Source: Leptospira sp. GIMC2001
GTDB taxonomy: Bacteria > Spirochaetota > Leptospiria > Leptospirales > Leptospiraceae
NCBI RefSeq assembly: GCF_028462125.1
Contig: NZ_CP115468.1
Location: 2,845,559-2,909,558, forward strand
Length of the DNA: 64,000 nt
Reading direction: 5' to 3'
The position numbers were made by a program, and so were the translations under genes. Position 1 is the stretch's first letter; the number at the start of each line of letters is the position of its first letter. Positions 26,380-37,073 of this stretch are shown one piece after another. The notes beneath the pieces are model-generated. The model ran no database searches. It was given only the letters and a program-made list of their open reading frames with translations, and had not been told where the DNA came from.

Positions 26380-28174
26380 AATTCGGCTCTCTTTTCTTGG
26401 TTTAGTTGGCATATTCATAATTTCTTATCAATACATCGATTGGATTTTTTTTTCCAATTCATGTCCAAACATCCGACAAATTGGATGGGATCCTGCCTCT
26501 CGTTTTCTCGCGTCTCTAGACATCGCCTTTGGAATACGAAGCGGATATTTATGGGTTCCTTTTGCACATATTTTTGATTCTCCGACTTGGCCAGCTATTC
26601 GTAGTTTGTTGGAATCTCTTCTAATCTTGGGCTATGGAGCAGATCCGATAATCTCAATATTTCTTACGAAAGTAACGGAAACTGTTCTGATTTTTTCCAT
26701 CGCGATTGTATTCTTTGTCAAATTTTCCAATTGGATTGATTCAATTTTTTATTTCTTAGTCTTTGTCTTATTGTATTATTCAATTCCTTCTATATTGCTA
26801 TTCTCTTATTCAGGAATGTTGGAAATCCAAGGTGCTCTCTTTATGATTGCAACCCTTGTTTCAATGCAATTGTACGAAACCAGAAAAAATAAAATACTTT
26901 TTCCAATTTCAGTCTTCTTACTCTTACAAACAAAATATCCTTACGTCCTCATGTTTCTTATGGCTTTTACGATTTATCTTCCATTCATTTATCTAAAGGA
27001 AATTCAAAATTCATTTGAAATATTTTCTAAGAATTTCAAAATCCATATCCAACGCAATGTCCGCTTACTATTTCTACCGATACCACTTGTATTATTTTTA
27101 CTAGGTAAGTTCGATCTTTTGAATTGGAGTCCCAAACTAAGTTCTTATCTAGTCTACTTAGTTTTTTTACTTGTGCTTTTGGATGTGTTCGTATTTATTT
27201 TCAGAAATCAAGTAGAGCTCAAACTTAGATCTTCTAATTTATTCTATTTTCTAAAATGGATCTACCTTCCGTCAATTGCTTGGCTTATCATTCATCCAGA
27301 CCGATTTGTAGCGACTACCAATACTGTGCTTTTAGAACAAGGTGATTCAAACATTTTCTTTTATTTACAGACGATGACTAATGAATTGTTCTTTCTGTAT
27401 CCATTGCTTGTATTGTTAGCAATAAGCATCTCCTACAATCTATGGAAATACAAAAATAAGTATTTCACAGCTTTAAGTTTTACAACCATTGCATTTTTTT
27501 GGATCATCTTAATTCTCTTGAGCTTCTCGAGCTCGAATAGACAAGAGCGCCATATTCTCCATCTCTATCCAATGTTGATTATGGGCTTTGCTTTGAACTT
27601 AGAACTTGCTCTAAGATCTTTGCCTTTAGCAAAATTAAAATATTCTATAATAGGACTTTGTGTAATTTACCTTTTCTTCTTTATAGGCAAAAACTCATAT
27701 TTTAAATACAATAATTTGATTATGCCTGATGGTAATTTAATTACTAACCGTTTTATGCCTAGAGTCCACTGTTATGCAGGCAATAAAACAGATGTCCGCG
27801 CAGTTCCCAATTGGGTAAAATCGGAAGCAGAAAATTTACTACAAGATTCTACAATTGTCTTCAATCAACTACCTGGCTACCATATTAACAAACCTGATAG
27901 TGATCTGGAACTTTCTATACAAATTTACAATTTCAAAAAAAGTAATTCTAATACTAATTATATTCTAAATCCTAAAACTAGACATCTGCAAAATATAGAT
28001 AAATATACGAATATTCTTATCCTCGGAAACGAATGTTCGAAAAATCATATTTCAGAATTTACGAAAAAACAAGATGAAGAAATCAAATTGATTCCAATTG
28101 CACAGAAAAAATTGGAAGCTGACGGTATCAATCCAAGTGCTTGCTTGGATCTTTATAGAATGCAATTACTTTAA
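26342..28174 (+). CDS. Polytopic membrane protein, glycosyltransferase-like, unknown function
   Basis: A 610-residue protein with about ten membrane helices and a soluble C-terminal domain of ~140 residues. After the first helix comes a loop with I-G-W-D-P-A-S-R-F, and acidic residues at this place are typical of GT-C glycosyltransferases of the PMT/ArnT type. A later R-Q-E-R-H-I-L-H-L-Y-P motif resembles the helix end seen in the same superfamily. The match is by topology rather than clear homology. A T9 tract at 26445-26453 falls within codons 35-38. The first ATG overlaps the preceding gene by 38 bp; its 3' end overlaps recD by 9 bp. Confidence 0.6.
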   Translation: MTLRLSEKLWQNRIRLSFLGLVGIFIISYQYIDWIFFSNSCPNIRQIGWDPASRFLASLDIAFGIRSGYLWVPFAHIFDSPTWPAIRSLLESLLILGYGADPIISIFLTKVTETVLIFSIAIVFFVKFSNWIDSIFYFLVFVLLYYSIPSILLFSYSGMLEIQGALFMIATLVSMQLYETRKNKILFPISVFLLLQTKYPYVLMFLMAFTIYLPFIYLKEIQNSFEIFSKNFKIHIQRNVRLLFLPIPLVLFLLGKFDLLNWSPKLSSYLVYLVFLLVLLDVFVFIFRNQVELKLRSSNLFYFLKWIYLPSIAWLIIHPDRFVATTNTVLLEQGDSNIFFYLQTMTNELFFLYPLLVLLAISISYNLWKYKNKYFTALSFTTIAFFWIILILLSFSSSNRQERHILHLYPMLIMGFALNLELALRSLPLAKLKYSIIGLCVIYLFFFIGKNSYFKYNNLIMPDGNLITNRFMPRVHCYAGNKTDVRAVPNWVKSEAENLLQDSTIVFNQLPGYHINKPDSDLELSIQIYNFKKSNSNTNYILNPKTRHLQNIDKYTNILILGNECSKNHISEFTKKQDEEIKLIPIAQKKLEADGINPSACLDLYRMQLL

Positions 28175-30055
28175 TTCAAATCCAGTAAGCCTCTGCAAAG
28201 AATTGCTTACACCCTCATTCCATGTATTATAATCTCCGGCTATGATCACTTGATTCTTAGCTCTTGTTATAGCAGTATACAATATCTGGCGATTGACCAA
28301 TTGGTGGTTCGTATCATCTTTTTGAGTTTTTCTAATATCTGGTAGATACAATAAAACACTATCATATTCCGAACCTTGGCTTTTGTGAACTGTAAGAATA
28401 AACGCAGGTTCATGTGCAGGCAAAGTATCTAGAGCGAAATCAACCATTCGATTATCTATGGAAAAGATTGCTCTCAATTCTCCTGTATCAGCTAAACGTA
28501 ATAAATATCCTGTATCCCCGTTGAATAGTTTCCGATTCGGATCGTTCTTCGTAATTAAAATTGGCATACCTGAGAAATATATTTTACCTGCAATTTTTTT
28601 GACAGACTCTACTGAAATCATGTTCTTATCTTGATTCTGTGGCTTTTTGATTCGGAGGTCAGCGATAGCCATCTCAATCAGAGTTTCCTGCAAAGATTCG
28701 ACTCCCCAATATCCTTTTCTAAATATTGTTAGACAACGGAATTTGTTCATTTCTGAATGAAATTTTACTATAAATGATTCTTCGTTCAGATTTTGTTTTG
28801 TAAGGTTTTCCCATTGGGAGATTCTTTCAATCTGCGGATAAAAATATTTTTTCCAAATTTCTTTTAATATATATTGGCGTGTTGATAGAATTTCCATTTG
28901 CTTAGGAAGTGTAAAATAAACCAATTCAGTATTGTATTGGATTTCTTCTCCGATTTTATCGGTTGCCGGAAACTGCGAATCGATTCGGGCAAGAGAGCTA
29001 GAGAATAATGTCTGTTCATGCTCGTCATCCAGCTTTAGAATATCTTCAGCCATTGTAACTATAGCGGATTTTCCATTACGCAATTTGGAGGGAGATTGTC
29101 GATTACTCTCCGTTAGCTTAGAAATAAATTTCTTCTTTTTCTCAAGACCTTTCAAGAAATCACTCAATACAGCACCTTTATCCACAGAAGGTAGTTGATT
29201 GGGATCTCCAATTAATATCAAACGAAAGCCAAACTTTCCTCCATCGTAGATTTGATCTATAGGTGGAAGTGCCTCAAATAATGCGCGCATCATATCCAAA
29301 TCTACCATAGAAACTTCGTCTAAAATAATTAATTTCTGAGGAAGATATCTGTTCTCATTATAGAAAAATTTGGATTTGTATTTTTGAAATTGTAAAAGAC
29401 TATGCAATGTGCGTCCTCGAAGAAATTGAATCTCTTCTTGAAGATTGGAAAGTCCTTTCATCCTGAGTAGATTCTCTTGAATCGACTCTGTCAGTCGCTG
29501 AGCTGCTCGTCCAGTCGGTGCAACCAGAGCTATATCTTCTAATCTGGGAAGCATTCCTAAATCCTTTAGAACCGCCAGAAGAAATGCAACAACTGTAGTT
29601 TTTCCAGTTCCTGGTCCACCACTGATTATCTGAAATGGAGACATGATAGAATTGATCAATGCGTCCTTTTGGCCTAACCTTAAACTCAATGTCTCCTTTT
29701 CTTTCTTTGCTATTATTGATTTCGCGCGACTCACTAGGTCGGAGTCATTCATTTCGTGATTTATTTTCTCTGCAGACCGAATAATATCGATTAATCGATT
29801 CTCAAGCTTTGTTTTCAATTCAAATGTTTTAGAAAAATATACAACTTTCTTCTGACCAAACTTATGAATTTTAATTCCTATTGGTTCATAATCTATAATT
29901 GATTTCCATTCAGGTTTCCACTCTACACATAAATTGCCTTTATTTTGTGCTGATATTAATGACTGTATAAGATCCTCAAAACCTGGAATATCCTTTCCTT
30001 CACTAAGATCGTTTTGAATTTTACGATTGTAAATGATTTCCGGATCAAGATTCAT
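28166..30055 (-). CDS. recD: RecBCD exonuclease V subunit RecD (5'-3' helicase)
   Basis: RecD is the fast 5'-3' motor of the RecBCD recombination and DNA-degradation machine. The 629-residue protein carries the superfamily 1B helicase motifs: Walker A G-G-P-G-T-G-K-T-T at 146-154, Walker B I-I-L-D-E-V-S-M-V-D, motif III L-I-G-D-P-N-Q-L-P-S-V-D, and the C-terminal H-K-S-Q-G-S-E-Y-D and Y-T-A-I-T-R-A-K motifs. The ATG has a ggag site 6 nt upstream inside recB and overlaps the recB stop by 11 bp, so it is translationally coupled. It is the last gene of recC-recB-recD. Confidence 0.93.
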   Translation of the reverse strand: MNLDPEIIYNRKIQNDLSEGKDIPGFEDLIQSLISAQNKGNLCVEWKPEWKSIIDYEPIGIKIHKFGQKKVVYFSKTFELKTKLENRLIDIIRSAEKINHEMNDSDLVSRAKSIIAKKEKETLSLRLGQKDALINSIMSPFQIISGGPGTGKTTVVAFLLAVLKDLGMLPRLEDIALVAPTGRAAQRLTESIQENLLRMKGLSNLQEEIQFLRGRTLHSLLQFQKYKSKFFYNENRYLPQKLIILDEVSMVDLDMMRALFEALPPIDQIYDGGKFGFRLILIGDPNQLPSVDKGAVLSDFLKGLEKKKKFISKLTESNRQSPSKLRNGKSAIVTMAEDILKLDDEHEQTLFSSSLARIDSQFPATDKIGEEIQYNTELVYFTLPKQMEILSTRQYILKEIWKKYFYPQIERISQWENLTKQNLNEESFIVKFHSEMNKFRCLTIFRKGYWGVESLQETLIEMAIADLRIKKPQNQDKNMISVESVKKIAGKIYFSGMPILITKNDPNRKLFNGDTGYLLRLADTGELRAIFSIDNRMVDFALDTLPAHEPAFILTVHKSQGSEYDSVLLYLPDIRKTQKDDTNHQLVNRQILYTAITRAKNQVIIAGDYNTWNEGVSNSLQRLTGFELK

Positions 30056-33000
30056 AATCTACTCCATTTTCTCTAGAAATCAATTGAGACATTTCATTTC
30101 GAATTTTCATTATTCGTTCTTCATTCCAGTCGAAATCGAAATAGATTCCCTCACTTGAACCTGACTGCATTCCTCGTAAAAACAAATAATAAACTCCACC
30201 GAATTTTTTTAGAGCTTCTTCTAAACCAAAAATACTCTTTAAATATTCAACCAAGGCAAATGCATAAATATCGCGTTGTAGGTTGTATTGAGTCTTTGGA
30301 TCGTTTATTACGGCTTCGAGTGCTTCTATAGAATAATTTTTTAATAAATTGGATTTATAGTCAGCTATATAATACAAACCTTCCAATTCGAAAACCAAAT
30401 CAATCGATCCTTTCAAAAAATCACCTAATATATTTGTAATATTTCTATCGTTGGTAAACTTATGATCCGTCTCAATCAAACTATCCTTTAAGAATAAATG
30501 AAAATCCAATTCACGAAGTATTTTATCGTTTTCTAATTCTGCTAGTCTGATTGATTGCAAATTGCCATCTAAAGAATTCGGAGTACCATTGGTGCGAATG
30601 GGAATCGCAGCAGTAACAGTATGATTCAATAATTCAAAGCAATATTTTTTGCAGGATTCATACAAATTTTCGTAAGAATCTTGCTTACTGAATTGATCTC
30701 CAATATTAAAATATTGGAAGTATTTCTCATAATTCCTATTTAATTTTTCTTCATTCGAAAGAACTTTCAAGTTCTCGGGCAAAAAGTCAGAAAAATTCAT
30801 ATGTTCTAATAAGGCATGTAGAAAAGATCCGCTATCAGCAGAAGAAGGCAGAATATTTCCGTCAGTTAAACTGGATTCTAAAGAGGAGTCTGCTTCTTCG
30901 GAAGTGATTGTTTCTTTCTCATCGCGTTGAATAAAACTCGACTCAAGAGTAACACTATTTTCTTTATCCTCAGCTATATTAAGAATATCATTGTATTTCA
31001 AAGAGCTATAACTATATATTGGAATATTTTTTTTAATTTTTCTTCGATTAAAAATCATGGGCTCGACCGTAGAGTCATTATCAAAACCATCCAATTTCTT
31101 AGATTGAGAAGTCCATTGCTCTGGATTCCAATGATGATGAGTAAAAAATTGTTTATTGGCACCGCTATCAATAATATGCTTTAGTCTTGGATATAGTATT
31201 TGGTAATACGGTGAGTTCTTGGATCGTGATTGCGGCATAAAGAATGGAAGATACAATCGAACCATCGGTCGGGTAATTCCGACATAAAGCAATCTCTTTG
31301 CTTCATTATAATCCATCTGCTTTACCAATTCTATGTTCTCATCCCATAAACCGATCTTCCAATCATTGGTTCGGACACCTTGCGAATCTATTGACGGATA
31401 ATCATAGTTATGTATACTATTTCTAAAAGTCGATAGATTATATAAAAATACGACTGGCCATTCCAATCCTTTGGATGCATGCAGTGTAAGAATGAGCACT
31501 GCATCTCTTTCAGTTTCTTTTTCAAATAGTGGCGCTTCTTCGATATCAGATCTATAATTTCTCAAAGAAACCAATTCTTCCAAAAGCTCGGACAATCCTG
31601 AACGATGAGAAATTTGATATTGTAGTAACTGGCGAAAAATTTGTCGATAGTTGGTTCTTTTTCGTTCCCATGATAGATCTTTTTGTTTACTTGATAATAG
31701 AATCTTTGAATTTTCTTCAATCGAACGAAAAAGTTCAGGAAATTTTCTATTTGATGCAAGAAATTTCCATTTATCCAACGTTTGCTTTTCGTATGAATCG
31801 ATCGAATGCTCATCAAAAGATTCTAGAGCATCGGGAGATACTCCAAACAAATCACTTATCAATAACTTTCTATAGGAAGCTGGATCATTCGAATTAAGTA
31901 AACAGCGAAAGATATTCTCAATTTGTTCTGCTTCTTTGGATTGATAAATTCCTTCTTGTTTGTAGAAGGAGCAAGGTATTCCCGAATTTTTCAAGAATCC
32001 TTCCAAATATTCTCCATCTCTACGTGACCTAACAATTATTGCGATATCTTTATAGCTTAATTTTTGATCTTGATTTTTGATTTTATCAAAGTAGTAAATG
32101 GAATTCTGATTATCTGTGATTTTTAAAATTTCTTGTTGAATGTATTTTTGCCAAGCATCCCCGATCTCACCAACTTTCCATTCTCTCTTCCCTTCCATTT
32201 CTACTAGAAAAATTGGCCCTTCTATTGATTTATCTGATAACTTCAATTTTCCTGATTCTGTAGGATAAGAAACTTCAAGGTAATTGATTGGATCATTTTC
32301 TAGACCAGCCTCGTGGATCGGGAAAAAACTTGTTTCACCAGCTTGATCAGTAAAAATCAAATTGTATCCTTCGATCATCTCTGGAACCGAACGATAGTTA
32401 TTTGTGAGATTTATTTCTACCGCACCGAGTTCTTTCATTTTGGATCTTGCTCTAAGATAAGTAGCGATATCTGCTCCTCGAAAACCATAGATTGATTGCT
32501 TTGGATCACCAATCAAATAAAGGGCTCGCCTTTTTTCCGTTAAATTGTCTCCAAGAAACAAATTATCAAAAATTTCAAATTGATTGCTATCAGTATCTTG
32601 GAACTCATCGATGATCCCGACCCGAAATCTTTCTTGTAAACTTTTCAGTAAAATTGAATTGCTTAGAGAGCTTTTAACTTTCTGAATCATGAAGTCATAA
32701 GACATCCAGCTACCCGAATTCAATTCGTCATAGACACGTTCCGCAATTATGAGCGCTGTATTTTGCAGAAAAGCCTGCCCGCCAATAGTCCAATCTCTCA
32801 ATTTATAAGAATATTTTTTTCCACTCAATAACTTCGATGCAGTTGATAGAATTGCATCTCGGCCTTTATCTTTCTTCCAATATTCCGATTCTTGCAGCAT
32901 CCGATCCAGATCCTGGGAACCAATCCATTCACTCCATTGGTTCACTTCGATTTTATATAAATACTGAGAACATAATTCTTTAATATCAATTAGGTTCCAG

Positions 33001-33323
33001 TCTTCGGAAGTTTCAGTTTCAACAGGATATTCTCTTAGAATAGAATTGCAGAATCCATGTATTGTAGCAATTGTTACTTGATCCAAATCACGCAGGATAT
33101 CTGGTTGATTCATACTTAGAATCTTTTCTCTCAATCTTTTTTTGAGTTCTCCAGCGGCCTTTTCCGTATAAGTCAAAATCATGATCTCGGAAAGGGCTAT
33201 CGGATTTTCCGAGTTTGTAATTAAGTCACCGACAATTTCCATGATCGTATAAGTCTTACCAGTTCCAGCTGAGGCTTCGATAAAACTATTTGCTAATTGG
33301 AATTTTTCGCGAGTCATAGTCAT
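30045..33323 (-). CDS. recB: RecBCD exonuclease V subunit RecB (3'-5' helicase and nuclease)
   Basis: RecB is the 3'-5' motor and the nuclease of RecBCD. The 1092 residues begin with Walker A E-A-S-A-G-T-G-K-T and continue with superfamily 1A motifs: I-D-E-F-Q-D-T-D, L-I-G-D-P-K-Q-S-I-Y-G-F-R-G-A-D, L-T-L-H-A-S-K-G-L-E-W and Y-V-G-I-T-R. The C-terminal nuclease domain keeps its metal ligands (G-S-F-L-H-A-L-L-E-H; G-S-I-D-L-V-F; Y-Y-I-A-D-Y-K-S-N). The ATG overlaps the recC stop by 4 bp (ATGA). The length is slightly shorter than the E. coli enzyme (~1180). Confidence 0.93.
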   Translation of the reverse strand: MTMTREKFQLANSFIEASAGTGKTYTIMEIVGDLITNSENPIALSEIMILTYTEKAAGELKKRLREKILSMNQPDILRDLDQVTIATIHGFCNSILREYPVETETSEDWNLIDIKELCSQYLYKIEVNQWSEWIGSQDLDRMLQESEYWKKDKGRDAILSTASKLLSGKKYSYKLRDWTIGGQAFLQNTALIIAERVYDELNSGSWMSYDFMIQKVKSSLSNSILLKSLQERFRVGIIDEFQDTDSNQFEIFDNLFLGDNLTEKRRALYLIGDPKQSIYGFRGADIATYLRARSKMKELGAVEINLTNNYRSVPEMIEGYNLIFTDQAGETSFFPIHEAGLENDPINYLEVSYPTESGKLKLSDKSIEGPIFLVEMEGKREWKVGEIGDAWQKYIQQEILKITDNQNSIYYFDKIKNQDQKLSYKDIAIIVRSRRDGEYLEGFLKNSGIPCSFYKQEGIYQSKEAEQIENIFRCLLNSNDPASYRKLLISDLFGVSPDALESFDEHSIDSYEKQTLDKWKFLASNRKFPELFRSIEENSKILLSSKQKDLSWERKRTNYRQIFRQLLQYQISHRSGLSELLEELVSLRNYRSDIEEAPLFEKETERDAVLILTLHASKGLEWPVVFLYNLSTFRNSIHNYDYPSIDSQGVRTNDWKIGLWDENIELVKQMDYNEAKRLLYVGITRPMVRLYLPFFMPQSRSKNSPYYQILYPRLKHIIDSGANKQFFTHHHWNPEQWTSQSKKLDGFDNDSTVEPMIFNRRKIKKNIPIYSYSSLKYNDILNIAEDKENSVTLESSFIQRDEKETITSEEADSSLESSLTDGNILPSSADSGSFLHALLEHMNFSDFLPENLKVLSNEEKLNRNYEKYFQYFNIGDQFSKQDSYENLYESCKKYCFELLNHTVTAAIPIRTNGTPNSLDGNLQSIRLAELENDKILRELDFHLFLKDSLIETDHKFTNDRNITNILGDFLKGSIDLVFELEGLYYIADYKSNLLKNYSIEALEAVINDPKTQYNLQRDIYAFALVEYLKSIFGLEEALKKFGGVYYLFLRGMQSGSSEGIYFDFDWNEERIMKIRNEMSQLISRENGVDYES

Positions 33324-36300
33324 TCTTTTATCATCCAGTCAAGAAAAGGTTTGTAAAAGGAATTGGCAAATTCTATTTTAGAATTTAGAATTAGATCATG
33401 AATATTCGGATATAATCGAATTACATTTGATAGATCTCTTTCCAGTTCGAAAATATTTTCACTTAGAAACAAACGCCATTTATCTTCATCCAAATACCGT
33501 TCAATCTGTTCAGGTTTTGAAGATTCTGGATTCTTCTTATCTTCTTTTGCTTGGATATAATTCACATAATAAGATAGAAATGCCTTCCTTGGGAAAAATT
33601 CTAAAGAATCATTTATATATAAATTCAACAATGATACTAGATATCTTTTATGCTCTCCTTCTGATTCAAATCTTACTTTCAAATAATTATCCGATTTTTG
33701 TTTCTTTTCTCGAGTAAATCTTGATTTAAAACTAAATATTGTTAATTTCCGACCTATGGCTTCGAGTCCTAAGCTTGAAATAAAAGGAAAACTCATAACT
33801 TTCCAATAATCTTTAAAGCTACCTCCGAAATCAGTTGAAGTAAAACTTAGTCTACTCTCTAATCCTTTTGGTAAAATCCAGGTGAGATCACCATTTGGTT
33901 TTTCTATCACATGTTCCCATTCGGCCTCTAGAGTAAGGTTAAGTTTTTCTCTTGATTTCTGAACCTCAAGTTCCAAATTTTTTAACTTCAACACATCAGA
34001 ATTTCTATGACCTAAGTCACCTAATGTGAGATAACGATAATATCGACCACCGACCAATTCATTCTTCCATTCAGAAAAAAGCTCTGAAGCTGACATTGTA
34101 TATTCTAGTAAAATCTTTCTTTGCAATTGTCCGAAGGAAAATTGAGGAAATCGGGCTTGCGAAACCAGTCTACTCAAGATTGAATCAAGCGCTGAGACAA
34201 TATTTTCTTCATTCCATTTCCAAGGCTCTGTGCTTACTAAATCTGGGATCATCAAACTATAAATTTCTTTTAGAATTTCCGATTCCTTAACTGCATCAAG
34301 ATGGAAAATATCAGAATCATCTTCTTCATCCAGTTCATTCTCATGATACATTCCCAATCGCTTTCTTAGATAAAATTCCATTGGATCAGATAGAAAATCA
34401 CTGACTGACTTTAGAGATATTCTTTTGGTGATATCAATTGGTTTTTTTAAATTTAAATTCTCAGGTTTTTGAAATATCTTTTCTAATTTATAATCATGAA
34501 TTTTGCTTGATGCTGCGACTCGGGAAAAATCATAACTAACCAAACCATTATTATATGAATTCGAATCATTTTGATACAATTTGCTATAAGACGTCAATGG
34601 CATTGAGGTAGCTTTATTCACTCCAAAGGCTTGCATGATTTCATACAAAGGTGAGCAAGGTTCAAATTTTTTATCTTCCAGTAGATTCTCTCCAACATAA
34701 GAAAGAGTAATAGAATCTGTCGGTGAATGCAAACTCTCCCATAGCAGTGATTCCTGAATTTCCCTTCTAGACATATCCCAATCTTGAATAACATCACGTC
34801 GCAAATTCAACTGAGAATGATCTGCAGATCCTGGAAATTTACCTTCGCCAAGACCTAATATATAAACATGTCGAAAAGGAATTGGCCTCATTGGCTGTAA
34901 AAGCGAAACACTTACTCCAGCAGTTAAATAATTTCCTTTTTTATACGGAATTTTTTCAAAAGCTTGATCAGTAACAAAACGAAATAGATCAAGGCTTTCC
35001 TCTGAATTTTCAATGCGAATATCTTTCCAATCCTGCAGAGAAGTAAACCATTCTTGGAATAGAACTCTTTCTTGCTTATAATCATCTGACCAATTTAATA
35101 ATTCTTCAATACTGTGTTTTATAATATCAAGGAATTCAGAGGTCCAAGAGATTTGATCATCGATTTGTTTATTTCGAAACAAAGATCGAACATAAATTAG
35201 CTTTTCCCAGAAAATTGTGAGATCTTTTATGACTTTCTCATCGGAGTCTTCCATTTCCACGAATTTAAAATGCTCCCAAATTTCTTCAGTTGTGACAACC
35301 TTAGAAAGCCTCGCCCTTTTCAAACCATTGGATATCTGGAATGGATCATTAGAATTGGTATCGTTTTCATATACAACTGACATTCTTTCTATCAGTTCAT
35401 CGTATTCTCTGAGATCTCCTGCATCTGTAATAAATTTTCGGTAAACTAAAGGATTATGAAGAATATGCAAAACAATCTTTTTGGGAATCAAATCCTTGGA
35501 ACAAAATTCATACAAATCCATCAAAAATCTATATAACACAGATGAGTCGCTCGCTTTTATATCCGTCAGAGAATAAGGTATTTTATGCCTTTTCAAAATC
35601 GATTCATGATCATTGAGTAAACTCCTACTTTCTAATTCCTTTCCTGGGTGATATTGAATCAAAATTCCACCATCAAATACCCACTCAATTGCAGGTCGAT
35701 AGGAACTCATTTCCGTCACCAATATTGCAAAATCAGTGTATTGTAAATTTTCATCTATATTCATTTTATGTATTATATCATTTGCGACCGCTTCCACTTC
35801 ACGAAAAACTGAAGGTGAGTTCCAAAATCTCACAGAATGATCGGTAAGACTTGAATGTAGTTTTTCTTGACTTATTTTTTTGTCATTTAACAACATTCTA
35901 AGATTCATAAGCGCATTAGGATATGAGTATTTTGGCTCAATAATTTTTATATCTGACAATTTCTCCAATCGAGATGCCATATAAATTTGTGGTTTAGCCC
36001 ATCTTGCAAAATTATTCTCTAGTTGTGATTGAATTCGTGTATTGCCAGTATGAAATTGATAGAAATGAATATTTGCCGAGTCAACTGATGACATTCTTTC
36101 CAATACATGCATATACGTATCTGCTAAATTAGATAGAGAGAATATATATAAATGCGTATTAGCTGAAGAACTTGCATAATTTTTATCTTGAGCTGCCTGA
36201 ACATAAAACTGGGACAAAGATTCAGTCTTATACAACGGATCTTGTTTTTCGGAATCACCAGTCAAAAATAATTCTTGATATATCAATTTTTGAATTCTAA

Positions 36301-36823
36301 AATAGTCATTGTCTTCTGGAAATGGACTTTCTTTTCTACAAATTAGCGGGTAGTCAATATTTTTCTCTTTTGCCCAAGAACTTATCCAATCGAATCGATT
36401 TAATTCATAATCTTTAAATAATAATGCCAATCTCGAACTCAGCGCAAAACAACGAGAAATAGAATTGAGAAAGGAATTCAAAAAAGCAAATTCAGGTTTA
36501 TTTTTATTTTCCAATAAATAATTAAAAACCTTCCTTTGGATCGCATCTATTCCAGGAAAAAATCGATTCTCCGAATCATAGTTAACTCCATTTCTTTTAT
36601 AGAAATAAGATTCCAAAGATTTTTCTATAAAAGTAAAATCAATATTTGTCGCAATTCCTTGAATCCTGGATAGATTCATAATCATCCACATCCTCATATT
36701 CGAATTGGGAATAACCACCTGAGGTGGAGATAAGGGTGATTTTTGTCTAAAAGTATTGAGATCTCCGGACAAAACGTCCAGAAGATCGATCAATGATAAG
36801 CTTGCGGTTTCAAAAATTGGCAC
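33320..36823 (-). CDS. recC: RecBCD exonuclease V subunit RecC (Chi recognition)
   Basis: RecC holds the complex together, splits the DNA strands and reads the Chi signal. The 1167-residue length matches the family (~1120). Recognisable blocks are V-V-I-P-N-S-N-M-R-M-W near the start, P-M-R-P-I-P-F-R-H-V-Y-I-L-G-L-G-E-G-K-F-P, the D-M-S-R-R-E-I-Q-E-S-L-L-W-E loop and the late V-S-D-F-L-S-D-P-M-E-F-Y-L-R-K-R-L-G motif. Translation starts at a GTG with aaggaag a few bases upstream. It is the first gene of the operon and preceded by about 250 bp of AT-rich non-coding DNA, which probably holds its promoter. Confidence 0.92.
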   Translation of the reverse strand: MPIFETASLSLIDLLDVLSGDLNTFRQKSPLSPPQVVIPNSNMRMWMIMNLSRIQGIATNIDFTFIEKSLESYFYKRNGVNYDSENRFFPGIDAIQRKVFNYLLENKNKPEFAFLNSFLNSISRCFALSSRLALLFKDYELNRFDWISSWAKEKNIDYPLICRKESPFPEDNDYFRIQKLIYQELFLTGDSEKQDPLYKTESLSQFYVQAAQDKNYASSSANTHLYIFSLSNLADTYMHVLERMSSVDSANIHFYQFHTGNTRIQSQLENNFARWAKPQIYMASRLEKLSDIKIIEPKYSYPNALMNLRMLLNDKKISQEKLHSSLTDHSVRFWNSPSVFREVEAVANDIIHKMNIDENLQYTDFAILVTEMSSYRPAIEWVFDGGILIQYHPGKELESRSLLNDHESILKRHKIPYSLTDIKASDSSVLYRFLMDLYEFCSKDLIPKKIVLHILHNPLVYRKFITDAGDLREYDELIERMSVVYENDTNSNDPFQISNGLKRARLSKVVTTEEIWEHFKFVEMEDSDEKVIKDLTIFWEKLIYVRSLFRNKQIDDQISWTSEFLDIIKHSIEELLNWSDDYKQERVLFQEWFTSLQDWKDIRIENSEESLDLFRFVTDQAFEKIPYKKGNYLTAGVSVSLLQPMRPIPFRHVYILGLGEGKFPGSADHSQLNLRRDVIQDWDMSRREIQESLLWESLHSPTDSITLSYVGENLLEDKKFEPCSPLYEIMQAFGVNKATSMPLTSYSKLYQNDSNSYNNGLVSYDFSRVAASSKIHDYKLEKIFQKPENLNLKKPIDITKRISLKSVSDFLSDPMEFYLRKRLGMYHENELDEEDDSDIFHLDAVKESEILKEIYSLMIPDLVSTEPWKWNEENIVSALDSILSRLVSQARFPQFSFGQLQRKILLEYTMSASELFSEWKNELVGGRYYRYLTLGDLGHRNSDVLKLKNLELEVQKSREKLNLTLEAEWEHVIEKPNGDLTWILPKGLESRLSFTSTDFGGSFKDYWKVMSFPFISSLGLEAIGRKLTIFSFKSRFTREKKQKSDNYLKVRFESEGEHKRYLVSLLNLYINDSLEFFPRKAFLSYYVNYIQAKEDKKNPESSKPEQIERYLDEDKWRLFLSENIFELERDLSNVIRLYPNIHDLILNSKIEFANSFYKPFLDWMIKE

Positions 36824-37027
36824 TTTTCTTCCTTAATTTCTCGTAACTCATACAATTTTACATATTCTCCAGACAAATCGAGCAAACCAAGGATGTTTTT
36901 TATAAAAAACGAAAGTTTTAAAAAGATATCGAATCAAATAAACCGAATAAATATTGAATTTTAAACAAATTTTTTTTAGACTTTGTAAATTTATTTTAAC
37001 AAACCAGTCGACAAGAATCGAATTCAA

Positions 37028-37057
37028 TTGACAAAAATTTCAGATTCCATTTAAACT
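37028..37057 (+). promoter_or_regulatory. Sigma70-type promoter candidate for the 37074 lipoprotein gene
   Basis: A consensus TTGACA (37028-37033) is followed after 18 bp by TAAACT (37052-37057), which matches TATAAT at four positions. The ggag ribosome-binding site and ATG follow closely, so the leader would be very short (about 10 nt). The rest of the 250-bp gap (36824-37073) is AT-rich and holds only a TTTTTTATAAAAAA palindrome at 36896-36909. Confidence 0.4.
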
Positions 37058-37073
37058 AAGTTTGGAGACTGCC

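Noticed and set aside
28166..36823. recBCD as an AddAB-type or phage recombination island
   Set aside because: The three subunits match RecC, RecB and RecD order and motifs, with no mobile-element genes nearby.
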